64,000 nt of DNA from JADJOM01 sp963817435 (GCA_963817435.1 CAWFNY010000003.1:62001-126000), one strand, 5' to 3'; positions 44,524 through 54,128 are shown, numbered from the stretch's first letter. Notes: generated by a model not told the origin, from the sequence alone. Translations and numbers: made by a program.

Positions 44524-45453
44524 ATGCCTCTCCATCGCTCCATGCTCCTCTCGCTCCTGCCGCTCCTGCTCACCGGCCAGGGTCGGCAGGGCGCCGCGGC
44601 ACCCACCTCCGCGGACAGCGCCCACGTGATCATGCTGGGCACCGGGATGCCATTCCCGGACCCAAAGGCTCAGGGACCGGCAACGGCCGTGACCGTCGGT
44701 GACCGGATCTTCCTCTTCGATGCGGGGCCGGGTGCCGAGCGGCAGATGACCGCCGCGGGGCTGCCGGTGCGCGGCGGCCCGGTGACCGCGCTCTTCCTCA
44801 CCCACCTCCATAGCGACCACACCCTCGGCCTTCCCGATCTGATCTTCACCTCCTGGGTCATGGGCCGGCGGACGCCACTCCGAATCTTCGGTCCGGCCGG
44901 TACCAGGGCGATGACCGACCACATCATCGCCGCCTGGGCCGAGGACATCGACATCCGCACCAACGCGAAGGAGCGCTCGGCGCCGGGCGGGTACAAGGTG
45001 GACGTCAGGGAGATCAGAGGCGGCGGGGTGGTCTATGACTCCGCCGGAGTGAAGGTGACCGCGATTCCCGTCCTGCACGGAGCCTGGAAGTACGCCTTCG
45101 GCTATCGCATCGATGCGCCGGACAAGATCATCGTGATCTCGGGCGACACCCGGCCGAGTCCGGCGCTGGAACGCGCCGCGGCGGGTGCGGACATCCTGAT
45201 CCACGAGGTCTATCCCTCCGTGCGGCTCAAACGCGAACTCCGCCCCGGCGGCGATACCTGGCCCGACTACATGCGCTCCTTCCATACCTCCGACCGGGAA
45301 CTGGGCGCCATCGCCGCGCGGGCGCGGCCGAAGCTGCTGGTGCTGTATCATGTTGTTCGGATGGGCGGGACCGACGAGGAGCTGCTCGCCGGGGTGAAGG
45401 CCGGCGGGTTTGCCGGAACGACCGTGGTCGCCCATGACCTCGACCGCTTCTAG
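44524..45453 (+). CDS. Secreted MBL-fold metallohydrolase
   Basis: 309 residues from ATG 44524, behind GGGAGCACGAG. Signal-like N-terminus (MLLSLLPLLLTGQGRQGAAA). Zinc motif LTHLHSDHTLGLPDL, then the third ligand region HGAWKYAFGYRI, Asp in SGDTRPSPAL, and histidine in LYHVVRMGG. The layout is that of RNase Z/AtsA-like metallo-beta-lactamase hydrolases; being exported, tRNA processing is excluded. A phosphoester, ester or lactone is a likely substrate. Confidence 0.9.
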   Translation: MPLHRSMLLSLLPLLLTGQGRQGAAAPTSADSAHVIMLGTGMPFPDPKAQGPATAVTVGDRIFLFDAGPGAERQMTAAGLPVRGGPVTALFLTHLHSDHTLGLPDLIFTSWVMGRRTPLRIFGPAGTRAMTDHIIAAWAEDIDIRTNAKERSAPGGYKVDVREIRGGGVVYDSAGVKVTAIPVLHGAWKYAFGYRIDAPDKIIVISGDTRPSPALERAAAGADILIHEVYPSVRLKRELRPGGDTWPDYMRSFHTSDRELGAIAARARPKLLVLYHVVRMGGTDEELLAGVKAGGFAGTTVVAHDLDRF

Positions 45454-45462
45454 GCATTCCAC

Positions 45463-46698
45463 ATGGACCGGGCCGTCGAACTCAGCAGCTCCATCCCCTG
45501 GTGGGGGGTGGCCGGTGCGCTCGAGGAGCGGACGCTGCCCGACGCCGCGGAGTTCATCGTGGTCGGCGGGGGAATCGTCGGGCTCTCCACCGCGTACTGG
45601 CTGGCACGCGCCGGCGCGTCGCCGGTGCTGCTGGAGCGGGAGGGGATCGGCGCCGGGGCGACAGGGAGGAATGGCGGATTTCTCCCGGTGGGGACCGCGG
45701 AGGACTACGACGCGAGCGTCGCGCGACTGGGCCGCGAGCGCGCCCGGGCCCTGCTCAGCCTGACGATCGAGAATCGCCGGCTGGCCGACGAACTGCTCGC
45801 TGCCGAAACCATCGACTGCGACCTGCGGGCATGCGGTCACCTGCATCTCGCCCTCGATGACCGCGAGCAGCGGATCAACCGCGGCCTCGCGGCGCTGCTC
45901 ACCGAAGATGGCTGCCGCACCGACCACCTCGACCGCGCGGCGGCGCAGGCGATGGTTGCGACGCGGTTCGGCCCCACCATCACCGGCGGGCTCTATTTTC
46001 GTGATATCGCACTGCTGCATTCGGGAAAGCTGGTACGGGGGCTGGCAGAGGCGGCGGTGCGCCGCGGCGCCACCCTCGTGCGGGCCACGGTGCGGGAGAT
46101 CGCCGACGACCAGGGCCGGGCGCGGCTCGTCACCGATCGCGGCACCGTCAGCGGAGCCGCTGCAGCGATCGCGGTCAACGCGTGGACGGGAGCACTGCTC
46201 CCTTCCCTCCGCGCGCTGATCACGCCGGTGCGGGGCCAGGTGCTCGCCCTCGCCCCGATCAAGCCGGTCTTCCGCACCGGCATGACGGCGCTGACCACGG
46301 CGACCGAGGAGTATTGGCAGCAGGCGCCGGACGGCAGCATCATCCTCGGTGGTTGCCGCGCCATCCGGCCGGACCGCGACGAACGGGTGCTCGACGTGAC
46401 GCCGACCGAGGACGTGCAAGGCGCGCTGGAGCGGGTCCTCCCCGGGCTGTTCCCCGAGATCGGGCCGCTCCGGGTCACGCATCGCTGGGCCGGCACGATG
46501 GCCTTCACCCGGGACCGGCTGCCGATCGCGGTGCCGCTGCCGGGCGCCACGGGCTGGGCCGTTGCTGGATTCTCCGGCAACGGCATGTCACTCGGCCTCG
46601 TCTTCGGGCGGATCCTTGCGGATGCGCTGCTCGGACGGCAGGTGGACCCACGGCTTTCGATCTTCGCGCCAGAACGCTTCACAGGAGCACCGGAATGA
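45463..46698 (+). CDS. FAD-dependent amine/amino-acid oxidoreductase (DAO family)
   Basis: 411 residues. FAD dinucleotide fold EFIVVGGGIVGLSTAYWLARAGASPVLLE, then GAGATGRNGGFLPVGT, a substrate domain, and the closing HRWAGTMAFTRDRLPIAVPLPG...VAGFSGNGMSLGLVFGRILADALLG. The family includes glycine oxidase, PuuB and dimethylglycine or sarcosine dehydrogenases. It overlaps the cupin gene (ATGA). Together with the Rieske enzyme at 49649 and sarcosine-oxidase-like enzyme at 54201 it may take part in N-methyl amine breakdown; this is inference. Confidence 0.92.
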   Translation: MDRAVELSSSIPWWGVAGALEERTLPDAAEFIVVGGGIVGLSTAYWLARAGASPVLLEREGIGAGATGRNGGFLPVGTAEDYDASVARLGRERARALLSLTIENRRLADELLAAETIDCDLRACGHLHLALDDREQRINRGLAALLTEDGCRTDHLDRAAAQAMVATRFGPTITGGLYFRDIALLHSGKLVRGLAEAAVRRGATLVRATVREIADDQGRARLVTDRGTVSGAAAAIAVNAWTGALLPSLRALITPVRGQVLALAPIKPVFRTGMTALTTATEEYWQQAPDGSIILGGCRAIRPDRDERVLDVTPTEDVQGALERVLPGLFPEIGPLRVTHRWAGTMAFTRDRLPIAVPLPGATGWAVAGFSGNGMSLGLVFGRILADALLGRQVDPRLSIFAPERFTGAPE

Positions 46699-47036
46699 CG
46701 CCGAACCACCTGACGCTGGCGGAAGGACTCACCCGGATGCCAGGTCCCTACGGGGACCACTTCGCCGTCCTGATGCAGCACGGCACGCTCGAGGTGGGGC
46801 TCTATGCGCCGAAAGTCAGCGACCCGCAGACGCCGCACACCCGCGACGAGATCTATGTCGTGATGCGGGGGAGCGGCTGGTTCAAGAACGGCACCGAGCG
46901 GATCGCCTTCGGCCCGGGCGATGTGCTCTTCGTGCCGGCGCACCGCGACCATCGCTTCGAGCAGTTCACCGACGATCTCGCGCTCTGGGTGTTCTTCTAT
47001 GGCCCCGAGGGTGGCGAGGTGGGCGGGAAATTGTGA
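46695..47036 (+). CDS. Cupin-domain protein
   Basis: 113 residues, ATG overlapping the previous stop. A single cupin barrel with motif 1 HTRDEIYVVMRGSGWFKNG and motif 2 FGPGDVLFVPAHRDHRFEQF; the metal ligands His, Glu and His are present. Small cupins often bind Fe, Mn or Zn and act as isomerases, dioxygenases or sensors. Tight coupling to the FAD oxidoreductase suggests a shared substrate. Confidence 0.88.
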   Translation: MTPNHLTLAEGLTRMPGPYGDHFAVLMQHGTLEVGLYAPKVSDPQTPHTRDEIYVVMRGSGWFKNGTERIAFGPGDVLFVPAHRDHRFEQFTDDLALWVFFYGPEGGEVGGKL

Positions 47037-47147
47037 GGCGGCGCGAGCCCGCATCGCCTGCGATTCCATCGGCTCGGGGCCCAGCCGGCGCCACGCATGG
47101 CGCGTGCGCCATGCCACCGGGTGGTGAGCCGTGAGGGCCGGTTCGCC

Positions 47148-49583
47148 GTGACGCGCCCGCGCAAGAGCGAGCCCGAAGTCGAACGGCTCCGGCGGCGGGT
47201 GGCGGAGCTGGAGCGCACCCGCTCCGAGCCGGAGCGGATCGCGACGGCGCTGCGGGAGAGCGAGGCGCAATTCCGGGCGCTGGTCGCCGCCGTGCCGGGG
47301 ATGATCTATCGCTCGGAAGCAAAGGCGCCATGGCGCGACCTGCTGGTGTCGGACAACGTCTTCCAGCTCTGCGGTTACTCGGCGCAGGAGCTCACCCGGC
47401 CGGACGGGACCGCCTTCGGCGACCTGGTCCTGGAGGAAGACCGGGCGATCATCGCCGATTCGATCGCCGACGCCCCGGCCCATGGTGGCACCTTCGATAT
47501 CCGGTACCGGCTTCGGCATGCCGACGGGCGGATCCGCTGGGTGCATGACCAGGGAAAGGTGATCACCTCGCCGGAGGACGGCACCCCGCTCCTGCTGGAT
47601 GGAGTCATCTCGGACATCACCGACGAGATAGAGGCCGAACACGCGCTGCGGGAGAGTGAGGAACGATTTCGCACGCTGGTGGCCAACATTCCCGGTGCGG
47701 TCTACCGCTGCGGCGTCCAGTGGCCCTACCCCGACATCCTCCTGTCCGACGGCGTCGAGGCGATCACCGGGCACAGCGCCCGTGAACACCTCCGATCGAA
47801 GGAGCTGGACTTCGGTGCGAGAGTGCTCCCCGAGGAGCGGGACCGCATCGAGATGGCCGTCGCGGCGGCGGTCGCCAGCGGGACGACCTTCGAATTGCGC
47901 TACCGGATCCGGCACGCCGACGGGGGCATCCGGTGGGTGCAGGAAACGGGACGCGCAACCTACGCGCCCGACGGCACACCCCTGTTTCTCGACGGCGTGC
48001 TCCTCGATATCACCGCGCAGAAACTGGCCGAAGAGGCGCTGCGCAAGAGCGAGGCCCGGCTGGTGGAGGCCCAGCGCATCGCGCAGGTGGGGAGCTGGGA
48101 GCTGGATCTCCGCACCCATGCCCTGCACTGGTCGGAGGAGATCTACCGGATCTTCGAACTGGATCCGAAGGAGTTCGGCGCCACCTACGAGTCGTTCCTG
48201 GCGACGATCCACCCGGACGACCGCGAAATGGTCCACCAGGCGTTCACCCACTCGGTGACGCAGCAATCATCGTATGACCTCGTGCACCGTCTCAGAATGC
48301 CGGATGGCCGGGTCAAGTACGTCCATGAGCGGGCGGAGATCCTGTACGCGGAGGACGGCAGGCCGATGCGTACGGCGGGCACCGTGCAGGACATCACCGA
48401 GCGCCGCGTCGCGGAGCAGGCCCGGCAGGCGCTGGAGGGGCAACTCCGCCAGGCGCAGAAGATGGAGGCGCTCGGCACCCTGGCCGGCGGGATCGCGCAC
48501 GACTTCAACAACATCCTCGCCGCCGTCATCGGTCATGCGGAGCTGCTGGCACAGGACCTGGCCGCGGACCAGGAAGGGCGAGAAGGCGTCGAGGAGATTC
48601 TGGTCGCGTCGCGCCGAGCCCGGGATCTGGTCCAGCAGATCCTCACCTTCAGCCGGCTCCGGGAGCGGGAGCGGCGACTCATCGCACTCGAACCGGTGGT
48701 GCTCGAGGCCCTCAAGCTGCTGCGCGCCTCCCTGCCCACCACCATCGAGATCCGGACCACGGTGACCCCGGAAGATCATCTGGTGCTGGCGGACACCACC
48801 CAGATACACCAGGTAGTGCTCAACCTCTGCACCAACGCCGCTCACGCGATGCAGGAGCATGGGGGCGTGCTCGATGTGAGCTGCCACTCCGTGGAAGTGG
48901 ACGCGGAGCTGGCGAAGGAACACCCCGGCCTCAACCCGGGACTCTACATGCGGCTGTCCGTGCGCGACACCGGACACGGCATGGACCGGCTGACCCTGGA
49001 CCGCATCTTCGATCCGTTCTTCACCACCAAGCAGCCGGGGGAGGGGACCGGACTTGGACTCGCCGTCGTGCACGGCATCATGCAGAGTCATGACGGCGCG
49101 GTCACGGTGGCGAGCGAACCGGGAGCGGGCACTGTCTTCAGCCTGTATTTCCCGGCGATCGAGGGCCGCGCGATCGCGGCGTCGAGGGAGGAGCCCCCGG
49201 AACCAAGGGGGACGGGCCAGCGCGTGCTGCTGGTGGACGACGAGCCGGCCCTGGTCCGCATCGCCACCCGGGTGCTCGAACGCCTCGGCTACCAGGTCAT
49301 CCCCCACACGGAGGCCACGGCCGCGCTGGCCGATTTCCTGGCGCGACCGGACGCATTCGACCTGGTCCTGACCGACCTCACCATGCCCCGCATGACCGGC
49401 CTCGAGCTGGCCCGGGAAATCACCGCACGCCGGCCGGAGCTGCCGGTGATCCTCACCTCGGGCTACAGTGGCGCGCTCGACCTGACGGAGATCCAGGAAG
49501 CCGGCATCCGCGAAGTGCTCGGCAAGCCGTTCCTCGCACGGACCATCGCCGAGGTCGTCGATCGGGTCCTCCGATCGGCGTGA
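47148..49583 (+). CDS. Cytoplasmic PAS hybrid histidine kinase
   Basis: 811 residues from GTG 47148 (an ATG at 47097 is possible). A short coiled coil (EVERLRRRVAELERTRSEPER) is followed by three PAS domains (about 30-155, 160-290 and 295-420, the last with the PAC end TAGTVQDITERR). HisKA H-box: GTLAGGIAHDFNNILAAVIGHAELL. HATPase N box LNLCTNAAHAM, G boxes DTGHGM and GTGLGLAVVHGI. A receiver domain closes the protein (VLLVDDEP, DLVLTDLTMP with the phospho-Asp). No membrane segment, so it senses a cytoplasmic cue. GTGACCTCCGGTCAC overlaps its stop codon. Confidence 0.93.
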   Translation: MTRPRKSEPEVERLRRRVAELERTRSEPERIATALRESEAQFRALVAAVPGMIYRSEAKAPWRDLLVSDNVFQLCGYSAQELTRPDGTAFGDLVLEEDRAIIADSIADAPAHGGTFDIRYRLRHADGRIRWVHDQGKVITSPEDGTPLLLDGVISDITDEIEAEHALRESEERFRTLVANIPGAVYRCGVQWPYPDILLSDGVEAITGHSAREHLRSKELDFGARVLPEERDRIEMAVAAAVASGTTFELRYRIRHADGGIRWVQETGRATYAPDGTPLFLDGVLLDITAQKLAEEALRKSEARLVEAQRIAQVGSWELDLRTHALHWSEEIYRIFELDPKEFGATYESFLATIHPDDREMVHQAFTHSVTQQSSYDLVHRLRMPDGRVKYVHERAEILYAEDGRPMRTAGTVQDITERRVAEQARQALEGQLRQAQKMEALGTLAGGIAHDFNNILAAVIGHAELLAQDLAADQEGREGVEEILVASRRARDLVQQILTFSRLRERERRLIALEPVVLEALKLLRASLPTTIEIRTTVTPEDHLVLADTTQIHQVVLNLCTNAAHAMQEHGGVLDVSCHSVEVDAELAKEHPGLNPGLYMRLSVRDTGHGMDRLTLDRIFDPFFTTKQPGEGTGLGLAVVHGIMQSHDGAVTVASEPGAGTVFSLYFPAIEGRAIAASREEPPEPRGTGQRVLLVDDEPALVRIATRVLERLGYQVIPHTEATAALADFLARPDAFDLVLTDLTMPRMTGLELAREITARRPELPVILTSGYSGALDLTEIQEAGIREVLGKPFLARTIAEVVDRVLRSA

Positions 49584-49594
49584 CCTCCGGTCAC
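49580..49594. promoter_or_regulatory. Palindrome GTGACCTCCGGTCAC, upstream of the Rieske gene
   Basis: Perfect GTGACC-N3-GGTCAC. Its centre is 62 bases before the Rieske start. An identical 15-mer lies at 54129-54143 at the same relative place before the sarcosine-oxidase-like gene; a one-mismatch relative is at 18008-18022. Confidence 0.5.
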
Positions 49595-49636
49595 CTGCCG
49601 GCGGGCCTCCGCCTGTCGCCGCCCACGGCTCACCGG

Positions 49637-49642
49637 TAAATT
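49637..49642 (+). promoter_or_regulatory. Candidate -10 box for a leaderless Rieske message
   Basis: TAAATT ends six bases before the ATG at 49649; no ribosome site precedes the start, as expected if the transcript begins at the ATG. No clear -35 box is seen, which would fit an activated promoter. Confidence 0.35.
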
Positions 49643-49648
49643 CGCGGC

Positions 49649-50785
49649 ATGACCCTCGAGCCCACGCTCTCCCGCGAGTACTACCTCTCCCCCGATCTCT
49701 TTGCACGAGAAACCGACCGCATCTTCGCCCGCGAGTGGTTCTGCGTGGGACGGGAGGAGGAGGTCCCGGGCCCGGGCGATTATCTCCTGCTCGATGTCGC
49801 CGGAGAAAGTCTGCTGCTGGTGCGATCGAGAGAGGGCACGCTCTGCGCCCACTACAACGTCTGCCGTCACCGCGGCTCGCAACTGGTGATCGGCGCCGAG
49901 CCGAAGCCGCTGGCCCGCGCGCCAGCGGACGCCGAGACCCCCTCCAGACCGACCGGGACCTTCAGCGGCGGGATCCGGTGTCCCTACCACGCCTGGACCT
50001 ACAACCTCGATGGCCAGCTCCGGACCGCGCCCTTCCTTGACGAGAGCGACGGCTTCTGCAAGGAAGAACTCTCGCTCCACGGCGTGGGTGTGGCGACCTG
50101 GGGCGGCTTCGTGTTTCTCAATCTCTCCGGCGTGAATCCGGGCGCCACGCTGGCGGAGCAGCTCGCGGGCGTGCCGGAACGGACCCGTCGCTACCCCCTC
50201 GCGGAGTTGCGCAGCGCGCGACGGATCAGCTACGAGGTGGCCGCGAACTGGAAGGTCGTGCTCGAGAACTACAACGAGTGCTACCACTGCGGCCCGGTGC
50301 ATCCCGAGCTCTGCCGTGTGGTGCCGGCATTCAAGCAGAAGGGTGGGCTGGAGCTCGACTGGGACCGCGGTGTTCCGCATCGCGAAGGCGCGTGGACCTT
50401 CACCATGAGCGGGACGACCGACAGGAAGCCGTTCGCCGGCCTGAACGACGACGAGCGGATCCTCCACAAGGGCGAGCTCATCTACCCGAACCTGATGGTC
50501 TCGCTCTCGGCGGACCATGCCGCGGCCTTCACGCTGTGGCCGCACGGACCGGCGAGCACCACCGTTCTCTGCGACTTTCTCTTCCACCCGGACGAGATCG
50601 CCAGGCCCGGCTTCGATCCGATGGACGCCGTGGAGTTCTGGGACATCACCAACCGGCAGGACTGGGTGATCTGCGCCTCGGTGCAGCGCGGCATGGGGAG
50701 CCGCATGTTCCGGCAGGGATTCTACGCGCCCATGGAGAGCCTCTCGCTCGACATTCGGCGCTACATCGGCGACCGGCTCGGGTAG
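49649..50785 (+). CDS. Rieske non-heme iron oxygenase, betaine/carnitine monooxygenase type
   Basis: 378 residues. Rieske [2Fe-2S] ligands: CRHRG and, after an unusually long 35-residue stretch, CPYHAW. Catalytic domain iron ligands: NYNECYHCGPVHPE (His, His) and the aspartate in FWDITNRQDW. The closest functional types are glycine betaine monooxygenase (GbcA), carnitine and stachydrine demethylases. It needs a reductase; none is adjacent. It would remove an N-methyl group from a quaternary amine. Starts at ATG 49649 without a ribosome site. Confidence 0.9.
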   Translation: MTLEPTLSREYYLSPDLFARETDRIFAREWFCVGREEEVPGPGDYLLLDVAGESLLLVRSREGTLCAHYNVCRHRGSQLVIGAEPKPLARAPADAETPSRPTGTFSGGIRCPYHAWTYNLDGQLRTAPFLDESDGFCKEELSLHGVGVATWGGFVFLNLSGVNPGATLAEQLAGVPERTRRYPLAELRSARRISYEVAANWKVVLENYNECYHCGPVHPELCRVVPAFKQKGGLELDWDRGVPHREGAWTFTMSGTTDRKPFAGLNDDERILHKGELIYPNLMVSLSADHAAAFTLWPHGPASTTVLCDFLFHPDEIARPGFDPMDAVEFWDITNRQDWVICASVQRGMGSRMFRQGFYAPMESLSLDIRRYIGDRLG

Positions 50786-50792
50786 CGCCCGC

Positions 50793-51620
50793 ATGGCCAC
50801 CCCTCCGCCGTTTCGCGCCCGCACGCTCCTCCTCGGGTGCTTCGGGATCATGATGCTCGCGGCGGTGCCGATCGGGCTCTTTCCCGGCGCCCAGCTCCTC
50901 ATGATGGCGCTGCTCTACCCGGCCATGTTCTGGTTCGCCTGGTGGCTCGGCCGCCGCCACGGGGTGCAGATGCTGCAGCTCGATCACCCGGTACCGAGTC
51001 CGCCGGGGATCCTGCGCGTGCTGGCGATCGTCCCCGCGCTGACCGCAGTGAACTTCGGCGGCACCTGGCTCCTGTACTACCCGCTCTCGCTCGTCAGGCC
51101 CGACCTCGTACGCGGGTGGCTGCACCGGGCGGACACGCTGATCCCAGAACCGTCGGGGCGGGCGGAGACCGTGCTGCTGTGGGTGACCGTCATCGTGCTG
51201 GCGCCGATCACGGAGGAACTGATCTTCCGGGGCCTGCTGCTGCACCGCTGGTGCCACAAGTGGGGACGGGCCCGTGGCGTCCTGGCCACGACCGCCGTCT
51301 TCGCAGTGATGCACCTTTCGCCGCTCGGCATCTTCCTGCTGGCCCTCGGCCTCACCGGCATCTACCTGCGCACCGGCTCGCTGCGGCTCTCGATGATGGC
51401 CCATGGCCTGAACAACCTGCTCGCCTTCGTGGTCGGGCCCTGGCTCTCCTGGCAGGACACCGCCGGTGGCGACCCGCTCGCCGCCTTTCAGGCCGCACTG
51501 CCCATCAGTCTCCTGCTCCTGACGGCCGGCGCGGGCACGTTGTGGATCTTCCGGGACCGCATCCTGCCCCGCGCCGACGGGCCGCTCCCCTACGATCGCA
51601 ACATCATCCATCAAAGCTGA
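50793..51620 (+). CDS. CPBP-family intramembrane protease
   Basis: 275 residues, seven bases after the Rieske stop. Seven or so membrane segments. Motif 1 ITEELIFRGLLLHRW (Glu-Glu and Arg) and motif 2 VFAVMHLSPLG (His), then GLTGIYLRTGSLRLSMMAHGLNN (third His-Asn motif). This is the ABI/CAAX-protease family of membrane metalloproteases; bacterial substrates are mostly unknown. A C-terminal hydrophobic helix ends in a basic tail. Confidence 0.9.
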   Translation: MATPPPFRARTLLLGCFGIMMLAAVPIGLFPGAQLLMMALLYPAMFWFAWWLGRRHGVQMLQLDHPVPSPPGILRVLAIVPALTAVNFGGTWLLYYPLSLVRPDLVRGWLHRADTLIPEPSGRAETVLLWVTVIVLAPITEELIFRGLLLHRWCHKWGRARGVLATTAVFAVMHLSPLGIFLLALGLTGIYLRTGSLRLSMMAHGLNNLLAFVVGPWLSWQDTAGGDPLAAFQAALPISLLLLTAGAGTLWIFRDRILPRADGPLPYDRNIIHQS

Positions 51621-51695
51621 CCGGCCATTCCGCGACGCCGTCCTCCGCCGCAGATTGGAGCGGCCAGCACCCCTCGACTCTCGCGGAGGCCCCTC

Positions 51696-52013
51696 ATGTA
51701 TGTCTGTCAGTGGCACCTCGACATCCCGTTCGGCAAGCAGGGCGATGCGGTCCGGATCATGACCGCATGGGGCAAGGACAAGGTGGCGCACTCCGAGTTT
51801 CGCCGGGCCCGTGACATCCGGCTGATGGCGGGACATGTTGGTGTGTCCCCGTCGCACATCGTCGATGAATACGTGTTCGCCTCGCTGGCCGATTTCGAGG
51901 CGGCGCTGGGCGGCATGGGGGCTGGACCATTCAAGGAACACGCGCAGGCCCTGGGGCCGCTGATCATTCCCGGAACACAGCGGTGGGACGTCTACAAGGT
52001 GATCGGACAATGA
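51696..52013 (+). CDS. Small dimeric alpha/beta-barrel-like protein
   Basis: 105 residues, GGAGG eight bases before ATG 51696. MYVCQWHLDIPFGKQGDAVRIMTAWGKDK, then GHVGVSPSHIVDEYVFASLADFEAALGGM and a C-terminal LGPLIIPGTQRWDVYKVI. The pattern of strand-helix-strand with a closing strand is that of ABM/NIPSNAP-type dimeric ferredoxin-like folds. No catalytic motif. It overlaps the next gene by four bases (ATGA), so it is coupled to the M28 peptidase. Confidence 0.75.
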   Translation: MYVCQWHLDIPFGKQGDAVRIMTAWGKDKVAHSEFRRARDIRLMAGHVGVSPSHIVDEYVFASLADFEAALGGMGAGPFKEHAQALGPLIIPGTQRWDVYKVIGQ

Positions 52014-53521
52014 AACGCTTTCTCGGCACGGCGCTGCTCACAATGCTCGGCGCACAGATGCTCTCCGCGCAGGTCGATACCGCCGGCTCCGGCCTGCTCA
52101 TCGATCAGGCGCTCAACCACTCCGAGGTGATGGCCAACCTCGAGCACCTGACCGACGTGATCGGCCCCAGGCTCACCGGTTCGCCCGCGATGGTCCGCGC
52201 CAACGAGTGGACGGCCGACCGGTTCCGCGCCTATGGGCTCACGGCGCACCTCGAGCCCTGGCAGTTCGGCGTGACGTGGACCCGCGGCCCCGCGGAGTTC
52301 ACCATCAAGGCGCCGTTCGAGCGCAACCTGCACGCCGAGAGCTGGGCGTGGACGGCCGGCACCGGCGGCAAGACGCTGAGCGGACCCGTGGTCCGGGTGG
52401 ATGTGTCGACGCCCGAGAGCCTCGAGGTCTATCGCGACCGGGTGAAGGGCGCGTGGCTCATCACCCGGGCACCGGCCTCGATCTGGAATCCCGACGGTCC
52501 CGAGATGACCGCCGCCGATTCAGCCGCGCAGCGTGCCGTCAGGCGGCCTCCCTCCGCGACACCGGCCGACACCTCCGAGGCCGCGAGGAAGGCCCGGCAA
52601 CAGTTCCGCATCGACCTGCCCTACGTCCTGAAGCAGGCTGGCGCCCTCGGCACGCTGCTCGATGCGAGCAAGGAGCATGGCCTGCTCAACATGAGCGGCA
52701 GCCCCAACTTCGTTTCGCCGCTGCCGAGCGTCGTGATCGCGCACGAGGACTATGCGATGTTCGACCGCCTGCTCAGGCAGGGCATCGTGCCGAGAATCGA
52801 GGGCCGCGTCGACAACCGGCTCGGGTCGGGACCGGTGATGCAGTACAACACCGTCGCCGAAATCCGCGGGAGCAAGTTTCCCGGCCAGGTCGTGATTCTT
52901 GGCGCCCATCTCGACAGCTGGGACCTCGGCACCGGCAGCACCGACAACGGTACCGGCTCGATGGTCGTGCTCGAAGCCGCCCGCGCGATCATCCAGACCG
53001 GCCTCAAGCCGGCACGCACGATTCGCTTCATCCTCTTCAGCGGCGAGGAAGAGGGGCTGCTCGGCTCACGCGCCTACGCCGCCCGCCACGCCGACGAGGC
53101 CGACAGCATCCAGGCGGTGCTGGTCCTCGACAACGGCACCGGGGCCATCACCGGGCAGGCGTTGCAGGGACGCACCCAGGATGAACAGCTCTGGAAGGAT
53201 CTGCTTGCACCGGTGGTATCGTTGGGTGCGGGCGCGGTGCGGGACGCCAACAAGGGCGGGACCGATCACCTCTCGTTCATCCCCTACGGCGTGCCCGGAT
53301 GGAACTTCGACCAGTTGTCCCGGGGCTATAACCACACCCATCACTCCCAGGTGGACACCTGGGACCACGCCATCGGCGATGACCTGAAGCAGGCCTCGGC
53401 GGTGATGGCGGTGACTGCCGTCGAGCTGGCGAACCTTCCACAATTGCTCGACCGGAGCAGCAAGCGGCCGGTGACGCCGCCCATCGTGGCCAAGCCCTCG
53501 CCGGGCCTGGTGACGAAATAG
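52010..53521 (+). CDS. Secreted M28-family metallopeptidase
   Basis: 503 residues, signal peptide MKRFLGTALLTMLGAQMLSAQ. Protease-associated insert at about 130-260. Zinc ligands: HLDSWDLGTGSTDNGTGS (His, Asp), SGEEEGLLGSRAY (Glu pair), VLDNGTGAI (Asp) and NHTHHSQVDTWD (His). Same family as 27807 but with a longer N-terminal half. Likely carboxypeptidase Q or aminopeptidase-like in the periplasm. The start overlaps the previous stop. Confidence 0.94.
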   Translation: MKRFLGTALLTMLGAQMLSAQVDTAGSGLLIDQALNHSEVMANLEHLTDVIGPRLTGSPAMVRANEWTADRFRAYGLTAHLEPWQFGVTWTRGPAEFTIKAPFERNLHAESWAWTAGTGGKTLSGPVVRVDVSTPESLEVYRDRVKGAWLITRAPASIWNPDGPEMTAADSAAQRAVRRPPSATPADTSEAARKARQQFRIDLPYVLKQAGALGTLLDASKEHGLLNMSGSPNFVSPLPSVVIAHEDYAMFDRLLRQGIVPRIEGRVDNRLGSGPVMQYNTVAEIRGSKFPGQVVILGAHLDSWDLGTGSTDNGTGSMVVLEAARAIIQTGLKPARTIRFILFSGEEEGLLGSRAYAARHADEADSIQAVLVLDNGTGAITGQALQGRTQDEQLWKDLLAPVVSLGAGAVRDANKGGTDHLSFIPYGVPGWNFDQLSRGYNHTHHSQVDTWDHAIGDDLKQASAVMAVTAVELANLPQLLDRSSKRPVTPPIVAKPSPGLVTK

Positions 53522-53549
53522 CGGGACCCCAACGCAAGATGGAGTAACC

Positions 53550-54092
53550 GTGGCAACAGATTCGGAGATCGCGACCCTCGCCGGCGGCTGCTTCTGGTGT
53601 GTCGAGGCGCCGCTGGAGATGCTGCGCGGCGTCACCCGGGTGGTGTCCGGGTACGCGGGTGGATCGGTGGACAACCCGAGCTACGAGGCTGTCTGCGACG
53701 GCACCACCGGTCATGCGGAGGTCGTCCAGGTGGAGTTCAACCCGGCCGAACTCAGCTATCACGACCTGCTGGAAGTGTTCTTCGCGATTCACGACCCGAC
53801 GACCCGCAACCGGCAGGGCGCGGATGTAGGGACCCAGTATCGCTCGGCCGTGTTCTACCACTCTCCCGAACAGCGGGCGACGGCCGAGCAGGTGATTCGC
53901 GAGTTCGGCGCCGCGGGGTACTACAATGCGCCGATCGTCACCGAGGTGGCGCCCGCCGGCAGGTTCTATCCGGCGGAGGCGTATCATCAAGGATACTTCC
54001 GCCGGAATCCGAACCAGCCGTACTGCATGGCGGTCATCACGCCCAAGCTCGCCAAGCTGCGGACGAAGTTTGCCACTCGACTCAAGGCGTAG
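53550..54092 (+). CDS. msrA: Peptide methionine (S)-S-oxide reductase
   Basis: 180 residues from GTG 53550, behind GGAG. Catalytic motif GGCFWCVEAPLE, then VVSGYAGG, GHAEVVQVEF, DPTTRNRQGADVGTQYRS and the C-terminal YHQGYFRRNPNQPYC, whose cysteine is a likely resolving residue. It reduces methionine-S-sulfoxide in proteins using thioredoxin. No MsrB is fused or adjacent. No signal peptide, so it is cytoplasmic. Confidence 0.96.
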   Translation: MATDSEIATLAGGCFWCVEAPLEMLRGVTRVVSGYAGGSVDNPSYEAVCDGTTGHAEVVQVEFNPAELSYHDLLEVFFAIHDPTTRNRQGADVGTQYRSAVFYHSPEQRATAEQVIREFGAAGYYNAPIVTEVAPAGRFYPAEAYHQGYFRRNPNQPYCMAVITPKLAKLRTKFATRLKA

Positions 54093-54128
54093 CCGACGAG
54101 AGAGCGGGGGCGGCGGATGCGTCATGAG

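Noticed and set aside
44452..48266. Two minus-strand frames of 676 and 757 codons
   Set aside because: Both are shadows of the MBL hydrolase, FAD oxidoreductase, cupin and kinase genes; Arg/Gly/Pro/His-rich translations without family features.
49649..50785. Rieske protein as aromatic-ring dioxygenase
   Set aside because: No beta subunit, ferredoxin or ring-cleavage gene nearby; the betaine/carnitine demethylase type fits sequence and neighbours better.
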